A stretch of 64,000 nt of DNA, taken from NCBI RefSeq assembly GCF_000013625.1, contig NC_009659.1:1860001-1924000 (forward strand). The letters are read 5' to 3'. This DNA is from Janthinobacterium sp. Marseille. GTDB taxonomy: Bacteria; Pseudomonadota; Gammaproteobacteria; Burkholderiales; Burkholderiaceae_D. Each line of letters opens with the position of its first letter. The stretch's first letter is position 1. Below, in pieces: positions 46,994 to 56,068 of this stretch. Under the pieces are notes generated by a model. It ran no database searches, was not told where the DNA came from, and was given only the letters and a program-made list of their open reading frames with translations. Position numbers and translations under genes: made by a program.

Positions 46994-47365
46994 ATGAGTA
47001 ATTCCGTATTTGTTGAAATCCAGTTTTTCATGCTGATTGCCTGTACCTTCGTTATTCCGATAGGTATTTACAGTTACATGATGTGGAAGCGCTCAATTTC
47101 GCGCAAGGTAGTGCTGCTGTTCGGCGTGATCCTGGTCGTGGTGTCAGGGGCGAACATTTTCCTGCTGCAGTTGTTGCGGATCATGGCGAAGGGGACGCCG
47201 TCCTTGCTCGACGACAGTATCTTTGTTTCCGAGATGTCGGTTGCGCTTTACCTGGTACCGGCCATTTTTGCCGGGATAGGCGTCAATATCATTTCGCATA
47301 TATTGATCGCCCACCTGGCCGACGCCGAAAAGAAATTCGACAGCGAACATAAAGAGCACCGCTGA
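46994..47365 (+). CDS. Small membrane protein of unknown function (123 aa)
   Basis: Three membrane helices (about 9-29, 39-60 and 82-106) and a charged, His/Glu-rich C-terminal tail (DAEKKFDSEHKEHR). GGAAGAGG-like site upstream. I do not recognise a family and it has no operon partner. Confidence 0.65.
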   Translation: MSNSVFVEIQFFMLIACTFVIPIGIYSYMMWKRSISRKVVLLFGVILVVVSGANIFLLQLLRIMAKGTPSLLDDSIFVSEMSVALYLVPAIFAGIGVNIISHILIAHLADAEKKFDSEHKEHR

Positions 47366-47405
47366 ATACCATGCAGGCAGTCAGCCGGTGTCCGGGCAGG
47401 GTGGC

Positions 47406-47753
47406 TCAGGCCTTGTGCACCTGGCGTGAATCGGCCGGGGCTTCAGCCCTTTCATTCAAGCCGTAATCGCGCAAAACATGCGCGACCCGCAAGCGGTAAT
47501 CCTCGAATATATGATCGCGCCCGGCGGCTTGTGCCTTGCGGTGGACTTCCAGGTTGCGCCAGTTTTGCACCGCTTCTTCATCGCGCCAGTAGGACAGCGA
47601 CAGGATCTTGCCCGGATTGGTCAGGCTCTGGAAACGTTCGACGGAAATAAATCCATCCATTTTTTCCAGATGCGGACGCAGCGCGGCGGCGGTATCCAGG
47701 TAGTTTTGCTTGAGTTCCGGGTGTGGAATGACTTCAAAGATGATGGCTATCAT
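47406..47753 (-). CDS. Antibiotic biosynthesis monooxygenase (ABM) domain protein
   Basis: A 115-residue ferredoxin-fold protein; start at 47753 (MIAIIFEVIPHPE), where the domain begins; the Met at 47822 adds unrelated residues. It has the family pattern IIFEVIPHPELKQNYLDTAAAL, MDGFISVERFQS, LSLSYWRDEEAVQNWRNLEVHRKAQ. Such small dimeric proteins include heme-degrading and quinol monooxygenases as well as unknown ones; its role is unclear. Confidence 0.85.
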   Translation of the reverse strand: MIAIIFEVIPHPELKQNYLDTAAALRPHLEKMDGFISVERFQSLTNPGKILSLSYWRDEEAVQNWRNLEVHRKAQAAGRDHIFEDYRLRVAHVLRDYGLNERAEAPADSRQVHKA

Positions 47754-47919
47754 TGTGATGCCTTTAGGGTAGACAAGACGCCCATACGATTCTCCTCTTA
47801 TATTTGCCAGAAACACTGACATATGAGTGTTATCTTAGCTGAAAAACACAAATCCTGTTGCACAGAATTGAACAGGAATAAGTCCGCCGGGGAAATATCG
47901 CTATAAGGGAGCGCCCATA

Positions 47920-47949
47920 AAAAATGCCTGAACAAGTTCAGGCATTTTT
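47920..47949. terminator. Strong bidirectional intrinsic terminator
   Basis: 14-bp perfect stem (AAAAATGCCTGAAC with its complement) and a 2-base spacer, with T-runs on both strands. It closes the minus-strand deaminase gene 20 bases after its stop. Confidence 0.85.
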
Positions 47950-47968
47950 ATCTTCAATCTGATTGTTT

Positions 47969-48421
47969 TTACGCTTCGCCACCATATAGTTGCGCCGCCG
48001 TCACGCCCACATCCAGCCGTGTCAACGGCAAGGGTTGCGGCTGTAAAGTCACGCCGAGTTTTTGATAGACCGCTTCGCTCGACAAGCCGTAAGGTGCGGC
48101 ATCATTGTTATCGAAAGCGTAGTAAACCTCATCCACACCCGTCAACAGCATCGCCGCCAGGCACATGGGGCACGGATGTCCGCTCGCATAAATTACGCTG
48201 CCTTTCAGGTTCGGGCGTCCCAGTTTCTGGCTGGCGACACGTATTGCTTCCATCTCTGCATGCGTGGTCGGATCATTGCTATGCACAATATTATTGACGC
48301 CGATCGCAATCGATTCACCGCCAACCGCCAGTACCGCACCGAAAGGACGACCGCCGCGTGCCTTGTTGTCTTGCGCCAGACGGACTGCTTCGCGCAGGAA
48401 TTTTTCGTGATTTGATGGCAT
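47969..48421 (-). CDS. Nucleoside/guanine deaminase-like zinc enzyme
   Basis: A 150-residue cytidine-deaminase-fold enzyme. Zinc ligands and proton shuttle: His54 and Glu56 in THAEMEAI, Cys84 and Cys87 in HPCPMCLAA. Length and FDNNDAAPYG region resemble B. subtilis GuaD (guanine deaminase) more than TadA. It is a plausible member of purine catabolism, but it lies 11 kb from the purine-like transporter and is not in that operon. Confidence 0.85.
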   Translation of the reverse strand: MPSNHEKFLREAVRLAQDNKARGGRPFGAVLAVGGESIAIGVNNIVHSNDPTTHAEMEAIRVASQKLGRPNLKGSVIYASGHPCPMCLAAMLLTGVDEVYYAFDNNDAAPYGLSSEAVYQKLGVTLQPQPLPLTRLDVGVTAAQLYGGEA

Positions 48422-48467
48422 GTGTAAGCTCCTTCTGTGATTATTGTTTAGCGAATTTCGCGAGGAA

Positions 48468-49127
48468 TTAATGCGCGCCGGCGCTGCGCAACATGGTCGT
48501 CATCGTCGTGTAATTGCGACGCAGTGCGTGCTGCAACGGCGTCACGCCATCCTTGTCCGCCAGGTTTACATCAGCACCTGCAGCGATCAGCATGCGTACG
48601 ATTTCCTGATGACGGGTACCGCCATCCGACAGGATGATGGCTTCCAGCAAAGCGGTCCAGCCGAGACGATTGATGTGATCAACTTTCACGCCCGCGTCTA
48701 TCAGCGTACGCACCACGGCAACATGGCCGCGCTCTGCAGCCGGTATTAATGCAGTGCCGCCATAACGATTGGTGCTGCCCAAGTCGGCACCATGCGCCAG
48801 CGTCATTTTCAAAATTTCCAGCCGGCCTTGTGCACCGGCCAGCAGGTAAGGACTGTCTTGCCGGCTGTCTTTGGCATTTACATTCGCGCCGGCAGCAATC
48901 AATGCTCGTGCAATCGCGATCCGGTTATGGTCGGTCGCCAGCAGCAAGGGCGTGCGGCCCAGTTCGTCGCGGCTTTCCAGCCAGGCGAGTTTGGCCGGAT
49001 CTTTCAGGATGTTTTGTACGGCCTCTAAATCATTGGTGGCGACGGCTTGCAGCAAGGGCGTCGCGTGGACAGGTAAGACAAGCATGGTGCAGGTGAGAAG
49101 AATCAGTGACAGGAAACGTTTCAGCAT
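48468..49127 (-). CDS. Exported ankyrin-repeat protein
   Basis: A 219-residue protein with signal peptide (to about residue 23, MLVLPVHA) and about five ankyrin repeats: ELGRTPLLLATDHNRIAIARALIAAGANV, RQDSPYLLAGAQGRLEILK, GGTALIPAAERGHVAVVRTLIDAGVKV, LGWTALLEAIILSD, and DKDGVTPLQHAL. Periplasmic; partner unknown. Similar proteins are found with catalases or in stress clusters. Confidence 0.88.
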   Translation of the reverse strand: MLKRFLSLILLTCTMLVLPVHATPLLQAVATNDLEAVQNILKDPAKLAWLESRDELGRTPLLLATDHNRIAIARALIAAGANVNAKDSRQDSPYLLAGAQGRLEILKMTLAHGADLGSTNRYGGTALIPAAERGHVAVVRTLIDAGVKVDHINRLGWTALLEAIILSDGGTRHQEIVRMLIAAGADVNLADKDGVTPLQHALRRNYTTMTTMLRSAGAH

Positions 49128-49282
49128 GACAAGACCGGCAGGTGGGTTGATCTCATTTTAGGCAGGCTCTTGCAGATTTAAAAATTAAATGTTTGAATGA
49201 GATGCAGTGGATTAGGCACTGCTGCGCCCATTAAAAGCCCTTCAATTTCATACGATATCAAACATAGCGAAAGTAATACCAA

Positions 49283-50140
49283 ATGCTGGACCCCATCCTC
49301 TTGCGCAGCTTTGTCGCCGTTGTCGATACCGGTAGTTTTACCCGCGCCGCCGATAGCGTGCACCTGACGCAATCCACGGTGAGCCAGCAAATCCGCCGGC
49401 TCGAAGAACAATTCGATTGCGATTTACTCAACCGCAGCGGGCGTTATGTGGCGACGACGCCGGAAGGCGAAAGCCTGCTTGGCTATGCGCGCCGCATCCT
49501 GCAATTGATGGATGAAGCGGTGGAGCAAGTCACCCAAAGTGTAGAGCAGGGCGAGATACAGCTGGGTGTACCGGAAGACTTCGCTGCGCATGCCTTGACC
49601 CCGGTACTTGCCGCTTTCGCAGGAAACTATCCGGGCATACGGCTGGAAATTACCAGTGGCCTGAGCCATGACTTATACCGGATGTTTCAGCAGGGCAAGC
49701 TGGACCTGGCGCTGGTCAAGCAACGCAAGGATAGCGCGCCCGGCATCGCCAGTTGGCCGGAACCACTATGCTGGGTCGACAGCCTGAACCGTCCTGCCGC
49801 GCTGCGTGATCCGGTACCTCTGGTGGCTTTTCCTATCGGTGGTTTGTACCGTAATGAAATGACGCATGCACTGGATGCGATCGGGCGCCGCTGGCGCATT
49901 GGTTTTGTCAGCACCAGCCTGGCCAGTGTCAGCGCCGCGGTACAGGATGGATTGGGCATCAGTTTGTTGCCGCGACGCATGGCGCAGGCAGGGCAGCACA
50001 AGGTGTTGGGAGCGGCAGACGGCTTTGCCGGACTGCCAGACCTGGAGCTCACCCTGCATGCGCAAAGCGAAGCATCCACGCATAGTAAAACGCTGGCAGC
50101 GGAACTTGTTGCCGCTTGCGGCGTCATTATGAAAGCGTAG
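49283..50140 (+). CDS. LysR-type transcriptional regulator
   Basis: A 285-residue LTTR: HTH in residues 1-60 (GSFTRAADSVHLTQSTVSQQIRRLEEQF), then a type-2 periplasmic-binding sensor domain. Its targets are not clear; no divergent gene shares its promoter closely. sodC starts 170 bases downstream on the same strand. Confidence 0.88.
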   Translation: MLDPILLRSFVAVVDTGSFTRAADSVHLTQSTVSQQIRRLEEQFDCDLLNRSGRYVATTPEGESLLGYARRILQLMDEAVEQVTQSVEQGEIQLGVPEDFAAHALTPVLAAFAGNYPGIRLEITSGLSHDLYRMFQQGKLDLALVKQRKDSAPGIASWPEPLCWVDSLNRPAALRDPVPLVAFPIGGLYRNEMTHALDAIGRRWRIGFVSTSLASVSAAVQDGLGISLLPRRMAQAGQHKVLGAADGFAGLPDLELTLHAQSEASTHSKTLAAELVAACGVIMKA

Positions 50141-50313
50141 AAAAAATGACATGAAAAATTGGCATTTGGCAGTTTGGCGTGTACAAAGAAGAATCGCCGC
50201 CTGCCTTGTGTCACCGGTGAACAGCTTGCGTCAGCGCTGATCCGGTAGCAGGAATGTGTATCCGAGGTTTTTTTGTTGTCCGTACTATCCACACTAAAAA
50301 GAGGAGCTTGCGT

Positions 50314-50835
50314 ATGAAAACCCTTCCAGTCCTTTCCCTATTGGCTACCGCAGCACTCGCCGCCGGCTGTGCCAGCTATGGCTCCGGCCCGACGGCAGAA
50401 GCCGTGATGCAGCCAACACAGGGCAATACCACCAATGGTACGGTCACCTTCTCGCAAAGCGGCGACAAGGTTAAAGTCGCGGCGCGCATCACCGGCCTGT
50501 CGGCAGGCTTGCATGGTTTCCATATTCATGAAAAAGGTGATTGCAGCGCACCGGATGGCATGAGTACCGGCGGTCACTTCAATCCGGATGGCAAAAAACA
50601 TGGCGCCCCCGGCCACAACGAACATCATGCCGGTGACTTCGGCAACCTGTCGCCCGACTCCAACGGTACTGCGGTACTGACCCTCACCACCAGCCAGATC
50701 AGCCTTGATCCGAATGCCAGCAACAGCATCATCGGCAAAGGCTTGATCGTGCACGCTGATCCGGATGACTTCACGACGCAACCAACCGGTAATTCGGGCA
50801 AGCGCCTGTCTTGCGGTGTCATCCGTCTTAAATAG
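50314..50835 (+). CDS. sodC: Cu/Zn superoxide dismutase, lipoprotein
   Basis: A 173-residue precursor starting at 50314 (MKTLPVLSLL), GAGGAG site upstream. Lipoprotein signal LAAGC (Cys19). Metal-site regions: GFHIHEKGDC, GGHFNPDGKKHG, HAGDFGNL and HADPDDF; the disulfide pair is in GDCS and LSCGV. Dismutates superoxide at the cell envelope. A lipid-anchored form is less common than soluble periplasmic SodC. A 10-bp stem follows. Confidence 0.93.
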   Translation: MKTLPVLSLLATAALAAGCASYGSGPTAEAVMQPTQGNTTNGTVTFSQSGDKVKVAARITGLSAGLHGFHIHEKGDCSAPDGMSTGGHFNPDGKKHGAPGHNEHHAGDFGNLSPDSNGTAVLTLTTSQISLDPNASNSIIGKGLIVHADPDDFTTQPTGNSGKRLSCGVIRLK

Positions 50836-50847
50836 CAACAAGCTGGC

Positions 50848-50878
50848 CGGGATCAAGCGCTGCAAGGCCTTGATCCCG
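50848..50878 (+). terminator. Hairpin after sodC
   Basis: Perfect 10-bp stem CGGGATCAAG/CTTGATCCCG with an 11-base loop, 13 bases after the stop. Confidence 0.6.
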
Positions 50879-50900
50879 TCAGTGCCACTAGCGAAACGCC

Positions 50901-51323
50901 ATGTTCATCAAGCTACATAAATCACTTCACATCAGTCTCCTGGCCTGTGCGGCCGCATCATTCAATGTAATGGCGCAAACCAGTGTCCCCAGCAACACCG
51001 TAGAGTTGCGCGGGGAAACACCCGTAATCCTGAAAGGTCGGCTGAAGGGACCTGATAAGGATGCCAGGGACTTCGTCGTTCACGTCAAGGAAGGCGCGAC
51101 GTTGTCGGTTGTACTCAAGTCGACCAGGGCCACATCCACCCATTTCAATATCTTGCCGCCGGATAGCAATGAAGCCTTGTTTGTCGGTGAAATGGAAGAC
51201 AAGGCTGAATGGAAGCAGGCAGTAAAGACAGGTGGTGATTACACAGTACGTGTCTACCTCAATCGCGCGGTGGCGCGTCGTGGCGCCAAGTCGGATTACA
51301 CGCTGAGTATCGCCAGCTACTAG
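50901..51323 (+). CDS. Exported hypothetical protein, beta-rich (possible PliG-like)
   Basis: A 140-residue precursor with signal peptide (cleavage near FNVMAQ, residue 25). The mature part is one beta-sandwich-like domain ending with YTVRVYLNRAVARRGAKSDYTLSIASY. The YTVRVYL-R..ARR...YTL pattern recalls small periplasmic proteins some of which were annotated as DNA breaking-rejoining proteins and others as g-type lysozyme inhibitors; I do not assign a function. Confidence 0.6.
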   Translation: MFIKLHKSLHISLLACAAASFNVMAQTSVPSNTVELRGETPVILKGRLKGPDKDARDFVVHVKEGATLSVVLKSTRATSTHFNILPPDSNEALFVGEMEDKAEWKQAVKTGGDYTVRVYLNRAVARRGAKSDYTLSIASY

Positions 51324-51401
51324 CATTCAATATGCCACGGCAATGCCGGTTGCCAATCCCGGCTATCATTTGTGCTGATCAGTTTCAGCATGGATAGGTA
51401 C

Positions 51402-51983
51402 ATGAATCAACATATCGCGCCGGTTGCGCTGGAAAAAGCATACAGATTAATTAACCACGGCCCTACGGTGCTGGTGTCGGCGAGTTATCAAGGCCTGGAT
51501 AATGTGATGGCGGCGGCATGGTGTTGTGCACTGGATTTTGCACCGCCGAAGTTGACAGTCGTGATCGACAAGGCGACCAAGACACGCGAACTGGTGGAGC
51601 AGGGCGGCAGCTTCGTGATCCAGGTGCCTACCGTTGCGCAATTGCAGCTGACGCATGATGTCGGTACCAAAAGCCTGTTGCAGGCCGCGGACAAGCTGGA
51701 GCGCGCCGGGGTCGAGCTGTTCCGCATGGATGGCTACGATATGCCATTCGTCTCCGGTTGTTCAGCCTGGCTTGCCTGCCGCCTTATTCCCGAACCACAT
51801 AATCAAAATACATATGACTTGTTTATAGGCGAAGTGACGGGTGCCTGGTCGGATACCCGCGTCTTCAAGGATGGACACTGGCATTTTGAAGACGCAAGCC
51901 CTGAACTGGGCAGCCTGCACTATATCGCCGGTGGGCATTTTTATGCGATAGGCGCTGCACTGGAAGCCGATACAGGTAAATAA
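51402..51983 (+). CDS. Flavin reductase-like domain protein (flavoredoxin type)
   Basis: A 193-residue FMN-binding split-barrel protein; start at 51402 (MNQHIAPVAL) rather than 51372. Family pattern: GPTVLVSASYQGLDNVMAAAWCCALDFAPPKLTVVIDKATKTRELVEQGGSFVIQVP, then a C-terminal GEVTGAW. DIM6/NTAB-type proteins reduce or use FMN; substrates vary. Followed by a terminator shared with the convergent thermonuclease gene. Confidence 0.85.
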   Translation: MNQHIAPVALEKAYRLINHGPTVLVSASYQGLDNVMAAAWCCALDFAPPKLTVVIDKATKTRELVEQGGSFVIQVPTVAQLQLTHDVGTKSLLQAADKLERAGVELFRMDGYDMPFVSGCSAWLACRLIPEPHNQNTYDLFIGEVTGAWSDTRVFKDGHWHFEDASPELGSLHYIAGGHFYAIGAALEADTGK

Positions 51984-51996
51984 GGCATCTGCCTGC

Positions 51997-52041
51997 AATT
52001 AAAAAGGGAATCCTGTGTGTGACCGGATTCCCTTTTTAATT
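51997..52041. terminator. 17-bp bidirectional terminator
   Basis: Perfect stem of 17 bp (core AAAAAGGGAATCC) with 11-base loop and A/T flanks on both sides, between convergent genes; its right arm overlaps the stop of the thermonuclease gene. Confidence 0.85.
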
Positions 52042-52627
52042 AACCGCCATTCAAGTGTGCTTTTTCATTCCTGCGCCATTCCCATGGTGGTACCGGATGG
52101 GGATCGGCCCACAAGCCGGCGCGTTTTGACTTTGCCTCAAACTCTGCAAACTCGTACTGCCCGCGTTCTTGCGGGCTTTGTTCGTGCGCATACGCGCGGT
52201 ACCACCAGGCCATGCCGACTGTCAGCAATGCGAGTCCGGCATCCAGCGTCTTCGGCCCATTGGCGGCGGAGAGGGGCGCCACCATCACCTTACAAACGTG
52301 GCGCTGGTATTGATCATGCGCATTGCATATCAGGTCGGCTTGCCGCCCGAATGCAAAGTCACTCAATGCCTTGCGTGCGCGATTACCGTAAGCCTGCTTG
52401 CGCTCCGGTGTATCGATACCGCTCAGCCTGACCGTAATTTTTTCATACACACCCGGCTTGCCGCAGCGCGCCTTGAGCGTATCGCCATCCGTGATGCCGA
52501 CGACCAGGCAATCTTCGAAGGTGTATGTGCGCAAGGGCTTGGCCTTGGGTGCGGCGGATGCTGCACTCACAAGCAGCAGCAGGCATGACGCAGTTAGAAC
52601 GGGATTAAACAAGTACTTCAATTTCAT
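52040..52627 (-). CDS. Exported thermonuclease family protein (SNase-like)
   Basis: A 195-residue precursor with signal peptide (SAASAA, residue 26) and an SNase domain: GITDGDTLKARC, VRLSGIDTPERKQAYG (containing the Arg and Glu of the active site), ALSDFAFGR and DQYQRHVCKV. Ca2+-dependent nuclease fold; nuclease activity in the periplasm or medium is expected if the fold is active. GLWADPHPVPPWEWRR at the C-terminus matches the family. Confidence 0.88.
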   Translation of the reverse strand: MKLKYLFNPVLTASCLLLLVSAASAAPKAKPLRTYTFEDCLVVGITDGDTLKARCGKPGVYEKITVRLSGIDTPERKQAYGNRARKALSDFAFGRQADLICNAHDQYQRHVCKVMVAPLSAANGPKTLDAGLALLTVGMAWWYRAYAHEQSPQERGQYEFAEFEAKSKRAGLWADPHPVPPWEWRRNEKAHLNGG

Positions 52628-52986
52628 TTATTGCTCTCGCTTGAACTTTTGCCCTGGATGAATGATCTTCAACATTGCAATATTGTTGATGACAGGCGCT
52701 TGCAGGCAGGACTATAACAGTCAAAACACCGTTTAACGCCCGCTAACAAACAAGAAAATCCTTTGTCCTGCCTGGAAACGGAAGGAGGAGTAAAATTCAT
52801 GCGTCGTTATCACGATGGGTTTCTCCTCGGCAAAACGATCGCAGTATCGATAACTGGCGATCGCGTTCCACCGTATTGAATCTTCACCAAGTCGGCACTC
52901 CATTGGTCACACCATGTCCTGTGGACTATCCATGTAAGCAAATACCGTTGCATACACATGAAAAGCAAAGAATAAGGGATTCGATA
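52628..52986. other. Upstream region of mqo with a 26-residue ORF
   Basis: About 360 bases between divergent genes. Apart from the small ORF at 52799-52879 with a strong ribosome-binding site, I see no gene. A short palindromic motif (CAACATTGCAATATTGTTG, 52670-52688) also occurs and could be an operator. Confidence 0.45.
52799..52879 (+). CDS. Possible 26-residue leader ORF upstream of mqo
   Basis: ATG at 52799 is preceded by AAGGAGGAG with 8-base spacing, one of the strongest ribosome-binding sites in the window. The product starts [16 protein letters not shown] and ends at TGA 52877-52879. No known homolog. It may be a translated leader for mqo, 107 bases downstream. Confidence 0.4.
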   Translation: MRRYHDGFLLGKTIAVSITGDRVPPY

Positions 52987-54621
52987 ATGTTTAAAAAAAA
53001 TTACCTGGCCATATTTGGCTTTATCTTCACCCTCGTTGTCACACCGCTGCACGCAGCAGAGGTCAAGAAAGTTGATGTCATGCTTATCGGCGGCGGCATC
53101 ATGAGTGCAACGCTGGGCATCTGGCTCAATGAACTTGAACCGGGCTGGAGCATGGAAATGGTGTAACGCCTCGATGGCGTCGCCAAGGAAAGCTCGAATG
53201 GCTGGAACAATGCCGGTACCGGGCACTCGGCACTGGCCGAATTGAACTACACACCGGAAACCAAGGATGGCAAGATCGAAATCGTGAAAGCGATTGAAAT
53301 CAATGAAGCCTTCCAGATCTCACGTCAATTCTGGGCCTGGCAAGTCAAGAACGGCATCCTGAAAAATCCGCGTTCATTCATCAACTCGACGCCGCATATG
53401 AGTTTTGTCTGGGGCGATGAAAATATCAAATACCTGAAGAAACGCTACGATGCATTGCAGGCCAGCCCCTTGTTCCGCGGCATGCAGTATTCGGAAGATC
53501 CTGAACAAATCAAGAAGTGGGTACCGCTGATGATGGAAGGCCGGCCTGCCAATCAAAAGATTGCTGCAACCTGGACGCCTATCGGTACCGACGTCAACTT
53601 TGGTGAAATCACCCGTCAATTCGTCGCCAACCTGCAAAGCAAGCCTAACTTTTCGCTCAAGCTGTCGAGCGAAGTACAGGACATCACCCGCAATGGCGAT
53701 GGTACATGGCGCATCGCTTACAAGAACCTGAAGGATGGTACTAAAACTGAAACCGATGCCAAGTTCGTCTTCATCGGCGCGGGTGGCGGTGCCTTGCACC
53801 TGCTGCAAAAATCCGGCATTCCGGAAGCCAATGAGTATGCAGGCTTCCCGGTCGGCGGCTCCTTCCTGGTAACAGAGAACCCGGCAATTGCAGAACGCCA
53901 TCTGGCGAAAGCCTATGGCAAAGCTTCGGTCGGTGCGCCACCGATGTCGGTGCCGCATCTGGATACCCGCGTACTGGATGGCAAGCGCGTGATCCTGTTT
54001 GGACCATTTGCTACGTTCTCCACCAAATTCCTGAAGGAAGGTTCCTACTTTGACTTGATCACCAGCACGACCACGCACAATGTCTGGCCGATGGTCAAAG
54101 TCGGTGTGGCTGAGTACCCGCTGGTGGAATACCTGGCTGGTCAGCTGATGCTGTCGGATGATGATCGCCTGAAAGCATTGCAGGAATACTTCCCGAATGC
54201 GAAGAAAGAAGACTGGCGCTTGTGGCAGGCAGGTCAACGCGTGCAAATCATCAAACGTGACGCTGACAAGGGCGGTGTACTGAAACTCGGTACCGAAGTC
54301 GTGGCATCGAAAGACGGCAGCATAGCCGGCTTGCTGGGCGCGTCGCCAGGCGCATCGACCGCTGCACCTATCATGCTGGATGTGCTGAAAAAAGTATTCA
54401 AGGACAAAGTCGCTTCACCGGCCTGGCAAAGCAAAATCCGCCAGATCGTTCCAAGCTACGGTACCAAGCTGAATGATTCGCCGGACAAGGTCTATCAGGA
54501 ATGGCTGAGCACCGGCCAGATCCTGCAACTGACACCGCCACCGGCAATTGACCGCACGGTCGTGCCACAAGCGGCTCCTGCGCCACAACCCAAACGCGAA
54601 GCGGCTGATTTGGCGCTGTGA
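52987..54621 (+). pseudogene. mqo: Malate:quinone oxidoreductase with in-frame ochre codon
   Basis: A 545-codon frame interrupted only by TAA at 53164-53166. Before it: a hydrophobic N-terminal segment ([16 protein letters not shown]) and FAD-binding [14 protein letters not shown]. Immediately after, the frame continues [20 protein letters not shown], an MQO signature; the family has Glu at the stop (GAA to TAA). The rest is complete to KREAADLAL, with [17 protein letters not shown] and [15 protein letters not shown]. The enzyme would oxidise malate to oxaloacetate with quinone. A restart downstream would lose the FAD motif, so a product is unlikely to work. Could be a sequencing error. Confidence 0.88.
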
Positions 54622-54650
54622 TGCAAAGATAAATAGATAAGCAGTATCCG

Positions 54651-54680
54651 GGGCGAAATGTGTGTATGCATATTTCGCCC
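54651..54680 (+). terminator. Terminator after mqo
   Basis: Stem GGGCGAAAT/ATTTCGCCC with a 12-base loop, followed by AAATTATTT, 29 bases after the stop. Confidence 0.7.
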
Positions 54681-54778
54681 AAATTATTTGTACGCAAGCA
54701 TGGCGCAATCATCATGTCGCATCAGCGGCTAAACCGATAATCCCGGCCATTACCTTACGCAGACAGGGAGACAAGAAT

Positions 54779-55141
54779 ATGTACACGATAGCGATCATAG
54801 CGACAGGACTCGTCGCACTCCTGCATGTCTATATTCTGTACCTCGAAATGTTTTTGTGGGACACGCCGAAGGGCCGCAAGGCGTTTGGCCTGACGCCGGA
54901 ATTCTCGGCGCAATCGAAAGTGCTGGCGGCGAACCAGGGCTTGTACAACGGCTTCCTTGCGGCAGGTTTGATCTGGGGTATCTGGCTTGGTACGGCAGGT
55001 GACCCGGTCAAGATCTTTTTCCTGTGCTGTGTCGTGGCCGCCGGTATCTTCGGCGGCATGACTGCAAACAGGAAAATACTGTTCGTGCAGGCGCTGCCGG
55101 GTGTCATTGCTTTGGTGCTATTGTCGCTGGCACCGAACTGA
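54779..55141 (+). CDS. DUF1304 family membrane protein
   Basis: A 120-residue protein starting at 54779 (MYTIAIIATG), with GGGAG nine bases upstream. Four hydrophobic helices; family signatures LHVYILYLEMFLWDTPKGRKAFGL and NQGLYNGFLAAGLIWG. Often annotated as epimerase by mistake; actual function unknown. Confidence 0.85.
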   Translation: MYTIAIIATGLVALLHVYILYLEMFLWDTPKGRKAFGLTPEFSAQSKVLAANQGLYNGFLAAGLIWGIWLGTAGDPVKIFFLCCVVAAGIFGGMTANRKILFVQALPGVIALVLLSLAPN

Positions 55142-55149
55142 AGCCGGTT

Positions 55150-55725
55150 TCAGTCGCGCTGCAGTTCGCGCGTAAAGTACAAGGCTGCTTCTTTCGGCTG
55201 CACCTGTGCCGGATCGTATAAATCAGTATTGACGCCGCACAGGCGGAAGCCTTGCTTCAGATAGAAATGAATCGCCGGCACATTGGTGTTTTGTGTTTCC
55301 AGCTGCAGGCAACGGGCCGGGGTAGTACGGGCAAAGCCATCTATCAAACCAAGCAGCGCATGGCCTATGCCTTTTTGCTTATGCGTTGGTGCGACAAAGA
55401 TGCCGGTAATCAGCAGGCTGCGATTCCATTCCTGGTATTCGACCGTCGCCAGGCCGACCAGCGCGCCATCCTTCTCTTCAGCGACCCACGCGGCATCCGC
55501 ATCACGCACATCGTCGGCAATATCATCCATCGGATAGTTTTTAAGGAAAGGGGCCTGTAGCGCAAGTTCGCGCAAGGAAAATCCCAGGCCATCCTGCTCG
55601 ACTTCGTAGATGACAGTGCTGGAATAAGACGCATCAAAGTCTTGCAAACGCGCGCCGTCCTGCGGCCATTGCAAGGGTCGCAGTGCTATAACGGAATCCG
55701 TACTTCCCGATTGAGTGTCATGCAT
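55150..55725 (-). CDS. GNAT-family N-acetyltransferase (streptothricin acetyltransferase-like)
   Basis: A 191-residue protein with acetyl-CoA motif A in IFVAPTHKQKGIGHALLG (about residues 110-127) and CLQLETQNTNVPAIHFYLKQGFRLCG, a segment highly typical of streptothricin acetyltransferases. The substrate may not be streptothricin in the chromosome of this organism. Starts 16 bases after... the TPR gene lies downstream on the same strand. Confidence 0.85.
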   Translation of the reverse strand: MHDTQSGSTDSVIALRPLQWPQDGARLQDFDASYSSTVIYEVEQDGLGFSLRELALQAPFLKNYPMDDIADDVRDADAAWVAEEKDGALVGLATVEYQEWNRSLLITGIFVAPTHKQKGIGHALLGLIDGFARTTPARCLQLETQNTNVPAIHFYLKQGFRLCGVNTDLYDPAQVQPKEAALYFTRELQRD

Positions 55726-55741
55726 GATGTCGAACCTGTTA

Positions 55742-56053
55742 TTACTTCGATTTGTGCAGGCGTTTGACGAAGACGGTCATTTCCTTCACCGCTTGCAAGT
55801 CACCTTGTTCCTGCGCGACCATCAAGCCGCTATTCCACGCCAGCTCCGCTTCATCCAGGCGTTCGAGTTTGCGCAAGGCGACGCCCAGCAACTTCCATGC
55901 GGCAGAGTAGCCCGGATTTTGCTGCGTTGCCTGTTGCAAGTGGATGACTGCGCTTTCTGCATCATCGTCCTGCAGGCAGGCATTGCCGAGACCGAAACGG
56001 AGCAGGGCGTTATCGCGGCCTTCGGCCAATAGTTTTTCCAGTCTTTCACGCAT
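55742..56053 (-). CDS. Small tetratricopeptide-repeat protein
   Basis: A 103-residue all-helical protein of about two and a half TPR units: ALLRFGLGNACLQDDDAESAVIHLQQATQQNP and SAAWKLLGVALRKLERLDEAELAWNSGL. A protein-protein interaction module; partner unknown. It is 16 bases upstream of the GNAT gene on the same strand and 15 bases downstream of a membrane protein gene, so the three form an operon. Confidence 0.88.
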   Translation of the reverse strand: MRERLEKLLAEGRDNALLRFGLGNACLQDDDAESAVIHLQQATQQNPGYSAAWKLLGVALRKLERLDEAELAWNSGLMVAQEQGDLQAVKEMTVFVKRLHKSK

Positions 56054-56068
56054 CGCTTTGTACTTTCC

